Assembly (NCBI RefSeq): GCF_004210375.1
Contig: NC_134830.1
Coordinates: forward strand, 62,181,576-62,245,575
Direction: 5' to 3'
Origin: Tachypleus tridentatus
Lineage: Eukaryota; Arthropoda; Merostomata; Xiphosura; Limulidae
Length of the DNA: 64,000 nt
Numbering within the stretch: position 1 is the first letter of the stretch; the number at the start of each line of letters is the position of its first letter. The notes under the pieces were generated by a model. It searched no databases and was not told the origin of the DNA. It saw only the letters and a list, made by a program, of their open reading frames with translations. A program made the translations under genes and the position numbers. This document shows, piece after piece, positions 25,133-36,959 of this stretch.

Positions 25133-25398
25133 CAATTTATTTATTTGTTCTGAATTTTGCGCAAAGTTGTACGAGAGCAATCTGCGTTAGCAGTAAAAGT
25201 GAAAGATTAGAGAGAAGGCAGCTAGACATCACCAACTATCGCCAACTCTTAGGAGACTCTTTTACCAATGAATAGTTGAATTTACTGTCACATTAGAACG
25301 CCCAAACGGCTGAAAGGACAATCATGTTTAGGTATGATTCGAGCCCACGACCCTCAGATTACTAGTTGAGCGCCCTAACTACCTGGCCATGCCGGGCC
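25133..25398 (-). mobile_element. tRNA-derived SINE, family A (degenerate)
   Basis: Minus-strand copy from CTGAATTTTGCGCAAAGTTG at the left to the head ACTACCTGGCCATGCCGGGC at the right, with several small deletions. Confidence 0.87.
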
Positions 25399-25483
25399 CT
25401 CTTTACTTGTACATTGGTTGAAGAACCAGGATAAAGGATTCTAAGATGCAGGTACAGTCTGCCCAGGTGATGCCCAACACTAA

Positions 25484-25542
25484 CAGGTGGTTAGGGCGCG
25501 TGACTCATATTCTGAGGGTTGCAGGTTTGAATCCCAGTCAAG
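25484..25542 (+). mobile_element. SINE-A head fragment
   Basis: Only the tRNA-like part is present: AGGTGGTTAGGGCGCGTGAC, then GAGGGTTGCAGGTTTGAATCC (B box). It was first considered as a tRNA gene, but it lacks an acceptor stem and has the family A sequence. Confidence 0.65.
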
Positions 25543-25802
25543 AAGATATAGAAACTTGATTTTATTGTATTAGAATGGAAAGTAAACTTCACAATGCAAA
25601 ACCAATTTATACATTTTTCTTTTGATTTTGTTTTATTGTTTTTAAACGACAAACAATAAATAACATTTGTTTAGACAATAAAGAGTTTTGTATGTTTAAA
25701 GTTTAAAGTTTTAACTCAAAGTTTTACCCTTCTAATGTCTCCTTTACCACTTGAAAAAAAAAAGGTACTTAAACATTTATATTCTTTACAACAAATTTTG
25801 TG

Positions 25803-25920
25803 AGTGTGTTTTTCTTATTGCAAAGCCACATCGGGCTATCTATTGAGCCCATCGAGAAGAATCGAACCCCTGATTTTAGCGTTGTAAATCTGTAGACTTA
25901 CCGCTGTACTAGCGGGGGGC
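25803..25920 (-). mobile_element. tRNA-derived SINE, family B
   Basis: Minus-strand copy with TTGCAAAGCCACATCGGGCT at the left and GACTTACCGCTGTACTAGCG at the right. It is one of the better-preserved family B copies. Confidence 0.88.
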
Positions 25921-27193
25921 AACTTATGTGAAGTAATGTACTGTGGAAATTATTTTCTTTTCTTTTTATTCTAAAATTGATTTTTTACAGCTGTAACATG
26001 TTCGATTTATTTTTGAGATATTTATCGTTTTTATTCAGTATATCTTCAAATTAAATCTTAACAGTGCGTTCCTTTAGCTCACGTTTTATCATTTCTGAGT
26101 TATATTTTGAGATTTTACACTCTCCTCATCGTTCTATCCATCCATCTGTTCGTGAAGTAATTTATCACAAATGTTGCAGAAGAGGCATATATGGCGTATA
26201 TAGCCTAGTTGCTTTGCGCCAATAAAGGCCAGTAAACCAAAGTCATATATATACATTCTTTTCTTACTTACAAAATGTGTTCTTTAAATATGTCTGTAGA
26301 AAATACTGAAAATTAAAAGAAAATATTTAGAGCGTTTTTTTTTTCTTTTTTCGTTTTTATCTTGGTTGAAAATACTTCCTTTGAATGGAAGGCTGTAATA
26401 TTGTAAATGTTTAATTAACAAAGACTGCACATTTTGATATAAACACAAAGACAAAGATCATCTTTCAAACATCTTTTATTGATTTGGATATTGCTACATA
26501 ACTAATAATTTATGTTTTTAATATTTTCTTTATTACTCTTAACGTAGGTGAGAAATATTGAGAACAGGAAATGAACAGTGGACAGATTTTACTTCGAGTT
26601 GAAATTTAGTTACTATAAGTTTCCAACTAAACTGATGACGAATACAGTAAAGCGGCTGAAATCTTGTTATAACTAACTCTAATAGTGAGCAAAACCTGTT
26701 AATTGTCTGTTTATTGGACATTGGTTCATATTTTTAATGTACTAACACAAAATACAAGAACTTGACCACACTCCTAAATGTTCAGTTACAGAAAGAATAT
26801 CGATTATTGATTTGAAGAAAAATTGTTTAGATGTAATGCAGCGCCACCTAGATGAATTAAAAATCTATTACATCATAGAACTTGTATACAATATGTTTTC
26901 ATATAGAAGCAATATTACTTTATGTTTATTTACTTCAATAAGGTTTCGTTGCATATTTTTTCTGTAACTCTTATTAAAATAAATGTTTCTTTTTCTATTT
27001 CAGTTTACGTACCAATATACATATATATGTGTATATTACTTCGTAACAAAACGAAAAAACAAGAAATGTTAGAGCATCATTTTTTTTGTTATAGCTTCAC
27101 TAAAGCTTAAAGACAATGAAAAATATAGTTTTTCTTCAGTAGACGTTTATAATTAATGTATGTGTTTGCATGTGTTTTCCCAGTTTGTTGTAC
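25921..27193. other. Intergenic sequence, possible SINE tail
   Basis: AT-rich. Around 26190-26243 a short stretch ending GTTGCTTTGCGCCAATAAAG may be the 3' end of another SINE. Nothing else was recognised. Confidence 0.35.
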
Positions 27194-27487
27194 TGTACTG
27201 TTTCAGGCCTGGCATGGCCAGGTGGTTGAGACACTCTGCTCGTAATCTGAGGGTCGCAGGTTTGAATCTTCGTCGCATCAAGTATGCTCGCCCTTTCAGT
27301 CGTGGGGGCGTTATGATGTGCGGTCAATTCCACTATTCGTTGGTAAAAAAGTAGACCAAGAGTTGGCGGTGGGTGGTGATGACTAGCTGCTTTTCCTCTA
27401 GTCTTACACTGCTAAATTAGAGACCGGTAGCGCAGATAGCCCTCGAGTAGATTTGAGCGAAATTAAAAAACAAAACATGTACTGTTT
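27194..27487 (+). mobile_element. SINE-A with 10-bp target-site duplication
   Basis: A complete plus-strand copy (about 27206-27477) lies between two copies of TGTACTGTTT at 27194-27203 and 27478-27487. The head reads GGCCTGGCATGGCCAGGTGG and the tail ends in an A-rich stretch with AAAAAACAAAAC. Confidence 0.9.
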
Positions 27488-27769
27488 TTTTAAATTACCT
27501 GAACAAATTGACAATGAGAAGACAGGTGTAGAAAATAGAGAGATTTAAACTATGAAAAGGAGGTACAAGTACGAAAATAGGTGTAAATAGTATGAATATC
27601 TGGATTGCTAGTTTATAGGCTATGAATTTGCGCTTGTGGGTTAAACGACCTAATCAGAAAACTCTATGTGGCTCAGGTAAAGCTGTTTTTAATTTTAAAC
27701 AGAAGGGGGTAGATAGTAAATCAGTAGTACCTGCCCCATGAAAGGTTCATCTCGCTCTTTTAAACTGAA

Positions 27770-27900
27770 TTACGGGTTGATTTTCACTTTTATAACGCAT
27801 CCACGGTTGAAAATGCAAAACGTGTTCGGTGGCATCACATCTCAAACCACAAGCCCTTCCATACGCAGCACGTTAAACTAACTACCAGTCTCGTCCAGGT
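27770..27900 (-). mobile_element. SINE-A head region, strongly decayed
   Basis: Read on the minus strand the order of blocks is preserved (a GGCCTGGACGAGACTGG-like start, B-box area, AACACGTTTTGCATTTTC, CGTGGATGCGTTATAAAA) with many changes. It is an old copy. Confidence 0.55.
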
Positions 27901-28020
27901 CATTACATCAGCAAGGTGACTTGTTGTAAGCGTCTAAATAAATATGCAGCTACAACCAGGTTTTTAAGAAACAATTTATTAAATTGTAACATTACTTGGA
28001 GTAAAATGTAACATTTACCA

Positions 28021-28410
28021 GTTAATAAACATGTGCCTGGCCAGGACTTGTTACTAGTGTTAATAAACATGTGCCTGGCCAGGACTTGTTACTAGTGTTA
28101 ATAAACATGTGCCTGGCCAGGAGTTGTTACTAGTGTTAATAAACATGTGCCTGGCCAGGAGTTGTTACTAGTGTTAATAAACATGTGCCTGGCCAGGAGT
28201 TGTTACTAGTGTTAATAAACATGTGCCTGGCCAGGAGTTGTTACTAGTGTTAATAAACATGTGCCTGGCCAGGACTTGTTACTAGTGTTAATAAACATGT
28301 GCCTGGCCAGGACTTGTTACTAGTGTTAATAAACATGTGCCTGGCCAGGACTTGTTACTAGTGTTAATAAACATGTGCCTGGCCAGGACTTGTTACTAGT
28401 GTTAATAAAC
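28021..28410. repeat. 38-bp minisatellite, 10 copies plus a partial copy
   Basis: Ten head-to-tail 38-bp units fill 28021-28400, followed by 10 bases of an eleventh. Each unit holds GTTAATAAAC, ATGTGCCTGG, CCAGGA[C/G]TTG and TTACTAGT, and includes the palindromes CCTGGCCAGG and ACTAGT. The only variation seen is C or G at one site: units 3-6 carry G and all others carry C. This is not a CRISPR array, because there are no unique spacers. Confidence 0.97.
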
Positions 28411-28676
28411 ACAAAAACATGACCATCAATATTAAATGTTTCAAATAATGAAATAAATCAAAGGAATTAGAAAAATAAATAAAACAAAAACACAATATTC
28501 TAAAATCAATTTTCTATGTTAACATTAATATAGAGTGACAAACAGCAATAATTCAGTAGCTATTTCGTCACTAAGTTAATGAAGTATGTGGCATGGTATT
28601 TATTCACAGCGTTACGTCACGAGAATACATCTCATGTGATTATATATTTACGTAATCTTCTACTACATTAATAATA

Positions 28677-30392
28677 CAGTAATGAGCAAAAGTGTTAAAA
28701 CAAGAGAATATTTTGTCATTCTTTCCATTTTATGGTGCAAATGTTTCTATGTCAATACAGAATATAAATGTCAACTTTGCTAATGCGCCACTGATTCCTG
28801 TTGACAACTGAATGAGCCACGGTGAGAATACTTACAATTCTTTAGAATTGCCATATACTTGTACCAAGGGCATATCATAAGGGTTCTGTTTGAATTAATA
28901 CGCTGATCAAATTTAGGGTATAAAATAACTGTCATGGTATCCCAATCAGTGTCTTAATTATATAGAAACGAGCTAGGATATGGTACTGGTATATGCTAGA
29001 AGAAATCAAGTTAATAGCACGCCACAAACAAACTTTGATAAAAACAGTGTTTAACATTATATATTAAATTTTGTTGTCATGCCACAGCCCAAAAGTGTAA
29101 AGGATTGTTAGTAGAACAAAGAGTTCGCATAAAAGTCTTATGTGATGCTGGTTGAACTCAGACAAGTTGCAACAGATTTCAAATGTTCCCCAAACGCTGT
29201 TAAGTACACACTAGATCGTAAGACAGAGAAAGGTAAATTTGATAATAGGAAAGCAAGAAGCAGAATACCTGAACTCAATGATACTGATATTAAATATCAT
29301 CGTTCATGCAGTCTTCGACACAGAAGGAAGACAGCCACTGATGCCAAGCATGAGATAAAGGACCATCTACCAAATGATATAAAGTGTCCACATCTACAGG
29401 GGTATGGGTAAAAGTAGGAGAGAGCAGGTGGTAGTTTTCGGGAAAGTATTTCACTTGTCTGAAAACATTTTAAAAGATACCTCCAGGCTACCTCCGACTT
29501 TTACATATTGCTGATCTACATTATCAAGAAGAATGAACGAGAATGAATATTTGTTTTAGTAGCTGATAAAACACATTTACTTCAGTCTTCAAGTGTTGTC
29601 AGAATGTCAGAAGACTGAAATTTGCTAAAAAGTACAAAAACTGGATTGTTGATGATTGGTAAACGATGTTATGGACGGATGAGTCCAAGGGCAAAATATT
29701 TGATTTAAAGCGTAGGTTGTACGTCCGGCATAAAAAAGGTAAAAATGCTTCTCTAGGGAATGGCTCCCCCTATAAAGCATGGGCGAGGCAGTTTGGTGGT
29801 TTAGGAGTGTTTTCTGTTGAGAAGACAGAAATTATTTACAAAATAGGTGAAATAATGGACTAGCGCAAATATCATCAGATACTGATCCGTTGGGGAATAC
29901 CCAGTGATTTGAGAATTATTGGTAACGGATTCTACTACCCAAAATATAATGCCCCAAACACCCATCAAAAAATTACTTAGCTAAGAAAGAAGCTGCTGGA
30001 GTCATTGAAATGACCCCCATAGAGCCCCGATCTCAACTTATTTAAGCAGATCTGGGAGTTGATAGATCAAAAACTTGACAAACCAAATGTTATTTCTAAA
30101 TAAATTTGATGGGAGTGTATTAAAGACATTTGGATTAAAATCCCAAAGAATACTTTAAATAAATATGTTGAAACAATGCCTGAAAGACTGTTTGTAGTTA
30201 TTAAAGCAAAATGTGGACATAACATATTAACTGTTTGCCGAACTTAAACTTTCCACTGAGTTTCTGTTGGACAAAATCTGAAGATTAATAAAGTTTTAAT
30301 GTTTCACCTGTGATTTGCATTATAATGTTCTTTGAAAGTAGCCTGAACTTTAATTTTCGACTTTGTCCTAATAACACTTTTTTTTTAAAAAG
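28677..30392 (+). pseudogene. Tc1-like transposon with broken transposase
   Basis: The translation from about 29090 to 30260 follows a Tc1-family transposase. It starts with an N-terminal helix-turn-helix (VELRQVATDFKCSPNAVKYT near 29145), then a KTATDAKHEIKDHLPND-like block near 29330. The first catalytic Asp lies in LWTDESKGK near 29670, followed by RLYVRHKKGK. The second Asp block (FYYPKYNAPKHPSKN near 29930) and the final Glu block (TPIEPRSQ near 30015) are altered, so the DD34E triad is not intact. Frameshifts and stops are numerous. Flanking AAAAGTGTTA motifs, direct near 28688 and inverted near 30370-30382, look like remnants of terminal inverted repeats, with TA at 28675-28676. Confidence 0.85.
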
Positions 30393-30470
30393 AACAATAA
30401 AGGAATGATAAAAAAACCATCACAAAATGGAAAATAGAATTCGCTATCCCACATTCTTTCCACATCTATT

Positions 30471-30599
30471 CTTCCCATGGTGATGACTAGTTGCCTTTCC
30501 TTTAGTCTTACACTGCTAAATTAGGGACGGCTAGCACAGGTAGCCCTCGTGTAGCTTTGCGCGAAATTTAAAAAACAAACAAACCTATCTTCCCATGGT
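30471..30599 (+). mobile_element. 5'-truncated SINE-A with target-site duplication
   Basis: Only the 3' 100 bases of family A are present (GATGACTAGTTGCCTTTCC to GCGCGAAATTT), yet CTTCCCATGG flanks both sides (30471-30480 and 30589-30598). It therefore inserted as a truncated copy rather than being trimmed later. Confidence 0.85.
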
Positions 30600-31803
30600 T
30601 ACTGACACTTTTCTCTCTTTTTTTTTAGTTCCAACACACGTAATTATTCATTATTATAAAAGCTTAAAACATATACTAATATCTGAATCTAAGCTAAATA
30701 AACAAGCTAAAAATAACGATAGAAACCAGTAAATAAATAGTGTTTGTTTTAAACATATAAATATAGGTTTAAAATAGTTATTACGTATTTGATACGATTT
30801 CCCAGACACACTTCTATATTTTCTTAGCATAGTCTTTATTTCATAATATTGCATGTGTGGTATGCAGATATTATGACTAAGCCTCTCCATAAATTAGAAT
30901 ATCAACGTATCTTTGTTGTCTGCTTATTTGCTGTGTTTTTTTTTTCAAAACTTAAATTCAGGTTTCTTTATTAGCTACTCGCGGCAGACAAACAGGAAGT
31001 ACCCAACCTTGAACTGCACTAATCTTGCCCTAAGCGTTTGTCTCCTCATGTTAGTAGGTGTGAGTCCAGAACTAGTTTTCCTGGTAACTGGCCTGCTTGC
31101 TGAATGACTCGTAGGAAGGGTCTTAGCAGGATGTCTGGCGTGCTGGTCACGTGAAAAGAGAAGACAGAAACTCCAACTTCCTTTTTCTGTAAATGGAACG
31201 TGCTTGTTAACGTGACATTATGAGAACTTAGGAGTGAATGGAATATTAAGCAAAGTTAGATCTCCATAAGGTTTTGTAGGTTTTTACCTCGTCTTTGTTT
31301 CCACTTTAACAGCCGATCCTGCAAGTAAAATAAATTGTTAACAGAAAACATCACGCGCCAATGTTTCATTTGTTACCATTTTAAGAGGAAATTATTTTTG
31401 TTTTATTTTTCATTTAAAGCAAAGTTGCTTATTTACACTTTTGATTATCAAATCTACAACCTCCTATTCTGATGTACTTAATTTGAGTAACTGTTGATCT
31501 AGTATTTTAGAATACACACGTCTGATGTTTTGGAAAAAAATAAAATTATACTGTTTAATTTTGGTGTATTGCAAATGTGTTGATTAAGAAAGATGATAAA
31601 CCTTGCAGTCAGGCGAATTTTTTCTGAATTTTACGAAGTACCAAATGAAAGAAATATTCTGACTTAAATGTCAGTATACAAACCTTAACATTTCTATAAT
31701 TAAATACAAGGCTTTCAACAAGAGCAGAAAGTGTAATAGACGTCAGTCCTATTGGCATAGTTTGAGAATCCTGTCAAATTTCGCCCTCAATAACCCATGA
31801 ACT
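30600..31803. other. Intergenic sequence with a GC-richer island
   Basis: Mostly AT-rich. The part about 30960-31340 is richer in G+C and CpG and contains CACGTG at 31148-31153. A plus-strand open stretch at 30913-31107 lies here but matches no family I know. It could be regulatory DNA. Confidence 0.35.
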
Positions 31804-31930
31804 ACTTGTTTGTTTGTTATTAAACACAAATTGATACAATGAGATATCTGTAATTTAGCCAATGCGGATGTCGAACCCACATTTTTGGTGTTATAAGCAC
31901 TCATATTTATCTCTGAGCTACTGGTGGCCC
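31804..31930 (-). mobile_element. tRNA-derived SINE, family C
   Basis: Minus-strand copy from TTGTTTGTTATTAAACACAA at the left to CTGAGCTACTGGTGGCCC at the right, moderately decayed. Confidence 0.75.
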
Positions 31931-32096
31931 CACTAACTGAAAACGAATACGTTATGAATTCGAGGTTTGAATCCCCCGGTCTTAATTTCAATTGTTCAGA
32001 GAACAGTTATTAACTTATTCATATATGGTGATAGATAATGCTTTATACTGCTATTTCGTGTATTGGTATACTTGCATTTTTAAAATACTATATTTC

Positions 32097-32192
32097 CCCC
32101 TTCAGTAGCACAGCACTAGAATTCAGGTTTCGATATTCATGGTAGGCAGAACATAGATAGCCCATTGTGTGGCTTTGTGTTTAATTACAAAT
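32097..32192 (+). mobile_element. tRNA-derived SINE, family C
   Basis: Plus-strand copy: CCCCTTCAGTAGCACAGCAC, CAGGTTTCGATATTCATGG, then ATAGCCCATTGTGTGGCTTT and GTGTTTAATTACAAA. Confidence 0.8.
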
Positions 32193-32315
32193 GACACCGA
32201 CATAAATACTATATTTTCGAGCATAGAACTCTATATAATTTATTTTATAAGGATTTTTTTAAATTTAGAATTTACCAATATTATTGTTTTCCTCTCGTGA
32301 GAAAGCAGTAACTTT

Positions 32316-32400
32316 ACATACATACAACGTTAAAATGTGAAGTTCGATTCCCTGTGGTGGACACAACAAATAGTTCAATGTGGCTTTGCTCTGAAACAAA
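32316..32400 (+). mobile_element. SINE-B, 5' truncated
   Basis: Begins in CAACGTTAAAATGTGAAG, then GTTCGATTCCCTGTGGTGG and AATGTGGCTTTGCTCTGAAA. Confidence 0.7.
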
Positions 32401-33430
32401 CTATGTTAATATTAAGAAGTTAACATTATGTTCACTCCGTATTATTGTTCTTAAAAGGACATATGGTATTGTGTCAAGCAGCCAAAATAACCAACAGAAC
32501 ACTGTGTTATCAACCCTTTCAGGAAGCACATTCTTTACTGCACATGTTTAATAGGAGTAATAGTTTAGCAGTATCCCGCTTTCTGTAGCTCAGACTATGG
32601 TACTCCAAACTATCACATATTTTCAGTGGATGTGCTGTACTGAACCCTTACTTCACACACCAAATTTCAAGGCAATCCATTAAAAAGTACAGAAGATATA
32701 AAATAATTCAATTTTGATTGAATTTCTTCCTATTTTTTCTTCACACTGAAAGTATGGAAACTTTATTTGATAGAAAAACAACATACTTAACTTTTATTGA
32801 TTTTTATAAAATTTGATACATTGATAATACTTTGCATCCTACAATGAGACATCAATTTGGTATAAATATAGGCCACATCTTCAAAGTTATTTGACAAAAA
32901 CCGCTCAAATTTCAAGAAAATTCTTGCAAAAGGTCACGTGAGCTATTGTCTAACATTTTCACTGTAGATTCGCTTAAGAGTAAAAGTGACGCTTTTAATT
33001 TTTTGTCTTTTTTTTTTTTTTGGATTAAAGACGGCTGATTTGAGACTGAAAACTGTATGGTGAAAGCATATGGAAATACATAATTATTGGCTAGGCCAAA
33101 CAAAGCTTACACATTTTTTACTAATTTCTGTACGCTAAATTCGAAAATCATATCCGTTTTCCTCCATCACGTGCAGATTTTTTACAAAACTCCTTATGTA
33201 CTTTTATAAAAGTGAATCATTTTCGTTGAAATCGGTTTGCATTTTGTTATGCTTAAAATATTGACGACCACTGGTTATAAATTTCTCTTGACTAATCGCG
33301 ACCTGAGAGTCTTATCGATCATCAAAGAACCCACGAGAAACACCCCGCTAGTATATTAACGATTAACAGGTCGGATGACGTGTTATTTCTGGATAGTAGT
33401 TGTTTGTGCGTACATTTTGACATTATTTTT
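32401..33430. other. Intergenic sequence, no recognised feature
   Basis: AT-rich with a poly-T run near 33008-33021. No exon or repeat recognised. Confidence 0.4.
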
Positions 33431-34890
33431 TCTTTTAAACATTATTTATCCGTCGCTATAGCAACAAGAGGTTGGGTAAATGACCCAAACATTTTCTGTT
33501 ATATTTGTGGTAACTTCTTTTTGTATGAAGAAGCAATAGCCACGCAGAATCAGCTTAATACAAGGATCCAGAAAACACTGAGCGTGAAAATTTAGTTGAC
33601 AGTAAGAAAATCCTATTACCTCCACTTCACATAAAACTGAGCTGGGTGAACAGTTTGTAACAAAACCAAATCATGAATAACTATACTGATAATATAGATT
33701 TCCACTATAATTCATATTCATTAAGCTTAGCAACTAAGATATATTTAGATTAAAAAAAAGCTTGAAACTTCGAGCGGACTAAAAACGCAACCTACCTTCT
33801 TGAAATCTTAGTTCGAGAAAACGTAGTATCCTTTGCACAGATTAAAATAGCTGAGAAAACCATTAGGGGAACATTCTAAGCCATCTATTGGTTAGTCACA
33901 CACCATATATTGAGGTAAGTGTATATAAGGGATCGATTTCAAAAATGCAAAGAGGTGAACAGGGTTACTGTGTTTTATTCAGTACATAAGCCATATCTCA
34001 ACAAAATGAAAAGATGTGAGGTTATTATTTTATATTCTAGCTTGTTAATAATAGTAATTTGAGTTCCTATTTCGTACTAAACTATAGATTTAGTATTTTT
34101 GACATCACAAACATCTAATTTTAAACAGTGCTGCATTTAACATACAACGTGACTCATTAAAAACTATATCTAGGTGTGTTCTTTTAAAATTTACTTTTAG
34201 ATTAAGAAATTAACGTATATATAATATTAAAGTTTGAATTTTGATCTACAATTTCATTCCAAACTTATTAACATAAATTCATAAAATAGTAGATCAATAA
34301 AATTTTGAATGCAAGTCAATAAACGTGATGACGTGGCCTTTGACCCGTAACCCGTTGCGAAAGGGTTAATTAAACAAAAAATGACGACTGTTTCAAGTAT
34401 CTATATGGGCAATTCCTAGCTCTTTCGCAAGTATTGGTTTTTCAAAATATTTTAAAAGATTTTTGTTGGCCCTTAATTAGGAAATTTACTTCAATAAAAA
34501 GCTCTAAAAGGCAATGAGGAAAGTTGAAAAAAACCACGGATTGTTTTTGAATGTTTTAAACTTTTTAGGAAACAACAAGTAACCAAATTATAAAAATGTT
34601 TTCAGCAACCTCCTCGATAAATTCAAAGAGTTCGGTTGTAATATGAGTTTGAAAGTTTATTTCTTACACTCACATATTGACTACTTCCCTAAAAATCTCG
34701 GTGTCGTCAGTGAAGAACAAAAGTAAAGTCTTCATCAAGACATCAGGGAAATGAAGAGGAGGCATCAGAGAAAATGGAACGTCAGGATAATGGATGATTA
34801 CTTCTGGTAGTTAAAACCAGATACTCCAGACGCAATACACAAAAGAAAGACTACAACACTAGTTTTAAGACTAAAAGACGTAGATTGAAC
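33431..34890 (+). pseudogene. Remnant of a multicopy CX2C invertebrate gene family (copy 1)
   Basis: Two separated pieces belong to one family. At 33443-33595 the translation reads ATRGWVNDPNIFCYICGNFF, an N-terminal CX2C (zinc-ribbon-like) start. At about 34585-34860 it reads FKEFGCNMSLKVYFLHSHID, then YFPKNLGVVSEEQK, a stop, SLHQDIREMKRRHQRKW and MDDYFW, a stop, LKPDTPDAIHKRK. I recognise this C-terminal pattern (FFPxNLGxVSxEQGExFHQDI) from many unnamed multicopy proteins in arthropod and cnidarian genomes; I know of no established function. The middle of the protein is missing, and in-frame stops show it is dead. Copy 2 lies at 59873-61093. Confidence 0.7.
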
Positions 34891-35171
34891 ACAGAAGAAT
34901 CAGGATGAATGAGGATGCATGTTCGTTTGACATCAGTATTCTTCCCTTTTCTTCAGTTTGTTTGTATTTTTTGTTCACAAACATAATAATAAAAATGTTC
35001 ATTGTGGCAAACGGAATAACAATTTGAGCTAAATAAGAGTTTTTTTTCTTCACGATTTATAAGAAAAAATATTTACGTAATAGAAAAAAAAAAGAATATG
35101 ATTTTCGAAATCTGCGTAAGTGAATTATGGAAAATCCGTTAGTAAAAATCAAAACAACTTTTATGAAGTTT
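34891..35171. other. Intergenic sequence, no recognised feature
   Basis: AT-rich spacer between the gene remnant and the next SINE. Confidence 0.4.
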
Positions 35172-35298
35172 GCCCCCCCCCCTGGGACAGAGGTACGTTT
35201 ACAAATTTACAACGCTAAAATCAGGAGCTCGATTCTTCTCGGTGGACACAGCTGAAAGCCCAATGTGGCTTTGCTATAAGAAAACACACACACACTTT
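35172..35298 (+). mobile_element. tRNA-derived SINE, family B
   Basis: Plus-strand copy. A run of C at 35173-35181 replaces the usual CCCCTAGTAC start; then TTTACAACGCTAAAATCAGG and the tail GGCTTTGCTATAAGAAAAC with a CA-rich end. Confidence 0.85.
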
Positions 35299-35457
35299 AA
35301 GAAGTTTAAATTCGCAAGTCTCCGTTATCTGGCCTTAACTACCCCTGTAAAAATGGTTTAACGGCATATCTTACTTGTTTATAGAATTAGCCATAGTCGT
35401 ACTCGGTCAGGGACAGCCTACAAAGTGAGAAATATATAAATTTGTTTATTAATCATA

Positions 35458-35580
35458 CCCTGGTTGCTCAGCAGTATGCTTAAAGGCATATAACAGTAAA
35501 AAATAAGTGTTCCGATACCTGCTATGAGCATGGCTCAGGTAGCTCTTTATGTAGCTTTGCGCTTAAACACAAGCAAACAA
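35458..35580 (+). mobile_element. tRNA-derived SINE, family C
   Basis: Plus-strand copy: TTGCTCAGCAGTATGC, TTCCGATACCTGCTATGAGC, then GTAGCTTTGCGCTTAAACAC. Confidence 0.72.
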
Positions 35581-36959
35581 ATATTTGTTCACTCGATAAA
35601 TGCATGTTTTTCTATTTGATGCATAAATATTTTCGTATCAGTTATCAGTAATACAATGGCTACTATGGAAAGAGTGGAATAATTATGTGTTTTCACGTAG
35701 TTAAGAAAAGTTTACATCTGATCAATTAGCAGTATTTGTCGATTTTAACGATATTTTAAGAATGTAATTTATGCGCATTGAGTTAGAAAACAAAACTATT
35801 AAACGTAAAACATATGGTCTAATTCAACTTATCTCATTTTAGCGCTATTAAGTCTTTCTTTTTTTATGAACGTGAGATATGGAGAATATAAAAAAACAGC
35901 AGTTTGGAGGTTGTTATAACAGAGGGCGAGCCGGTAACTGATCTCTCATTGTCGGTCGATCTTCTGCACATCACGTCATGAGTTAGTGCTAAACTCGAAG
36001 AGACAAGAGTGCCTGTATATTAACAAATGCTGGCAAAAACTGCAGGTAGGTGAATAGGCGAAAGCTTTTGGTTTTTGTTTTTTATTAGCATGTGCAATAC
36101 CTCTTAAGCAAGACAATTTAAACTAGCATTAATGATTATTCCAGACTTACTTTCACTATCAGACTTGAGGCTTTGAGTTTGAGCTCTAGGTACATCATTG
36201 ATTGTGTCTCGGGCTAAACTAAGGCTGCCATGTTTTACTTTTAGCATCACTTACTCGTATTTGGAATTAAATTCATCTTTTGATACATACATATGGAAAA
36301 CGTCAACGATAAAAGATTTTTCAAAAGAAAAGACAAACTTTGCTACAGTGCTCTAATAATGTAACATTACGCTCTAAAAACTAGTTTTAAATTTTGATAA
36401 CTGAACAAAATCAAGCAGCAGAATTTTTCTGAAACGTTTGAACTGCTATTTTTGTGCATTAAATAAATACTTTGTTAACACGTGTTACATATCACTAATT
36501 TCTCATGGCATATTGCATAATGGCCTTATAGATCATAAAAAAATGTCCCTTTTGCAATATCTAGTGAAAGTTTTGATGAAAATTGACATAATTTATTTAT
36601 ATATATATATATATAATCAGAGTGAGACATAGTGTCTGTTCTCCCCTTCTTTTTCTCGCAGTATAAACACTTTAAACATGCCACGTCAATTTAGTGCAAC
36701 ATATAAGCTCTCTTATATTTTCACTCCTGCACTATGATTGTTTTTTTTTTCTCTTTCCACATGAAAGGACGTAAAAGTCGCTCTACTGATTTAACGTCGT
36801 TTTTTACCGTCATTCATAGCTTATCCCGTTGGCTTTTTGATCCACTTACAACGAACTTTATTGCCAGTAAACTAGTATTTTTTTAACCAAGGTGGAAGAG
36901 AAATTAATAGATAAATTTTAATAGTTTATTTTTATGTGAATTTCTTACAAATAATCTTC
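35581..36959. other. Intergenic sequence with a possible first exon
   Basis: AT-rich apart from about 35900-36055, which is GC- and CpG-richer and ends in a CAG|GTAGGT donor-like site. An (AT)n run lies at 36599-36615. Confidence 0.4.
35925..36050 (+). promoter_or_regulatory. Candidate promoter and noncoding first exon
   Basis: ATCACGTCATGA near 35970 contains a CRE-like TGACGTGA on the minus strand. Downstream, GGCAAAAACTGCAG is followed by GTAGGTGAAT, a good splice donor. There is no long reading frame. It could be a 5' UTR exon of a plus-strand gene such as an alternative GLCCI1 start or the missing UMAD1, or it could be chance. Confidence 0.25.

Noticed and set aside
28021..28410. Possible CRISPR array
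   Set aside because: Units are directly adjacent with no unique spacers, in an animal genome. It is a minisatellite.
30913..31107. Hydrophobic plus-strand reading frame that suggests a membrane segment
   Set aside because: No family motif and no continuation on either side; A/T-rich frames often look hydrophobic.
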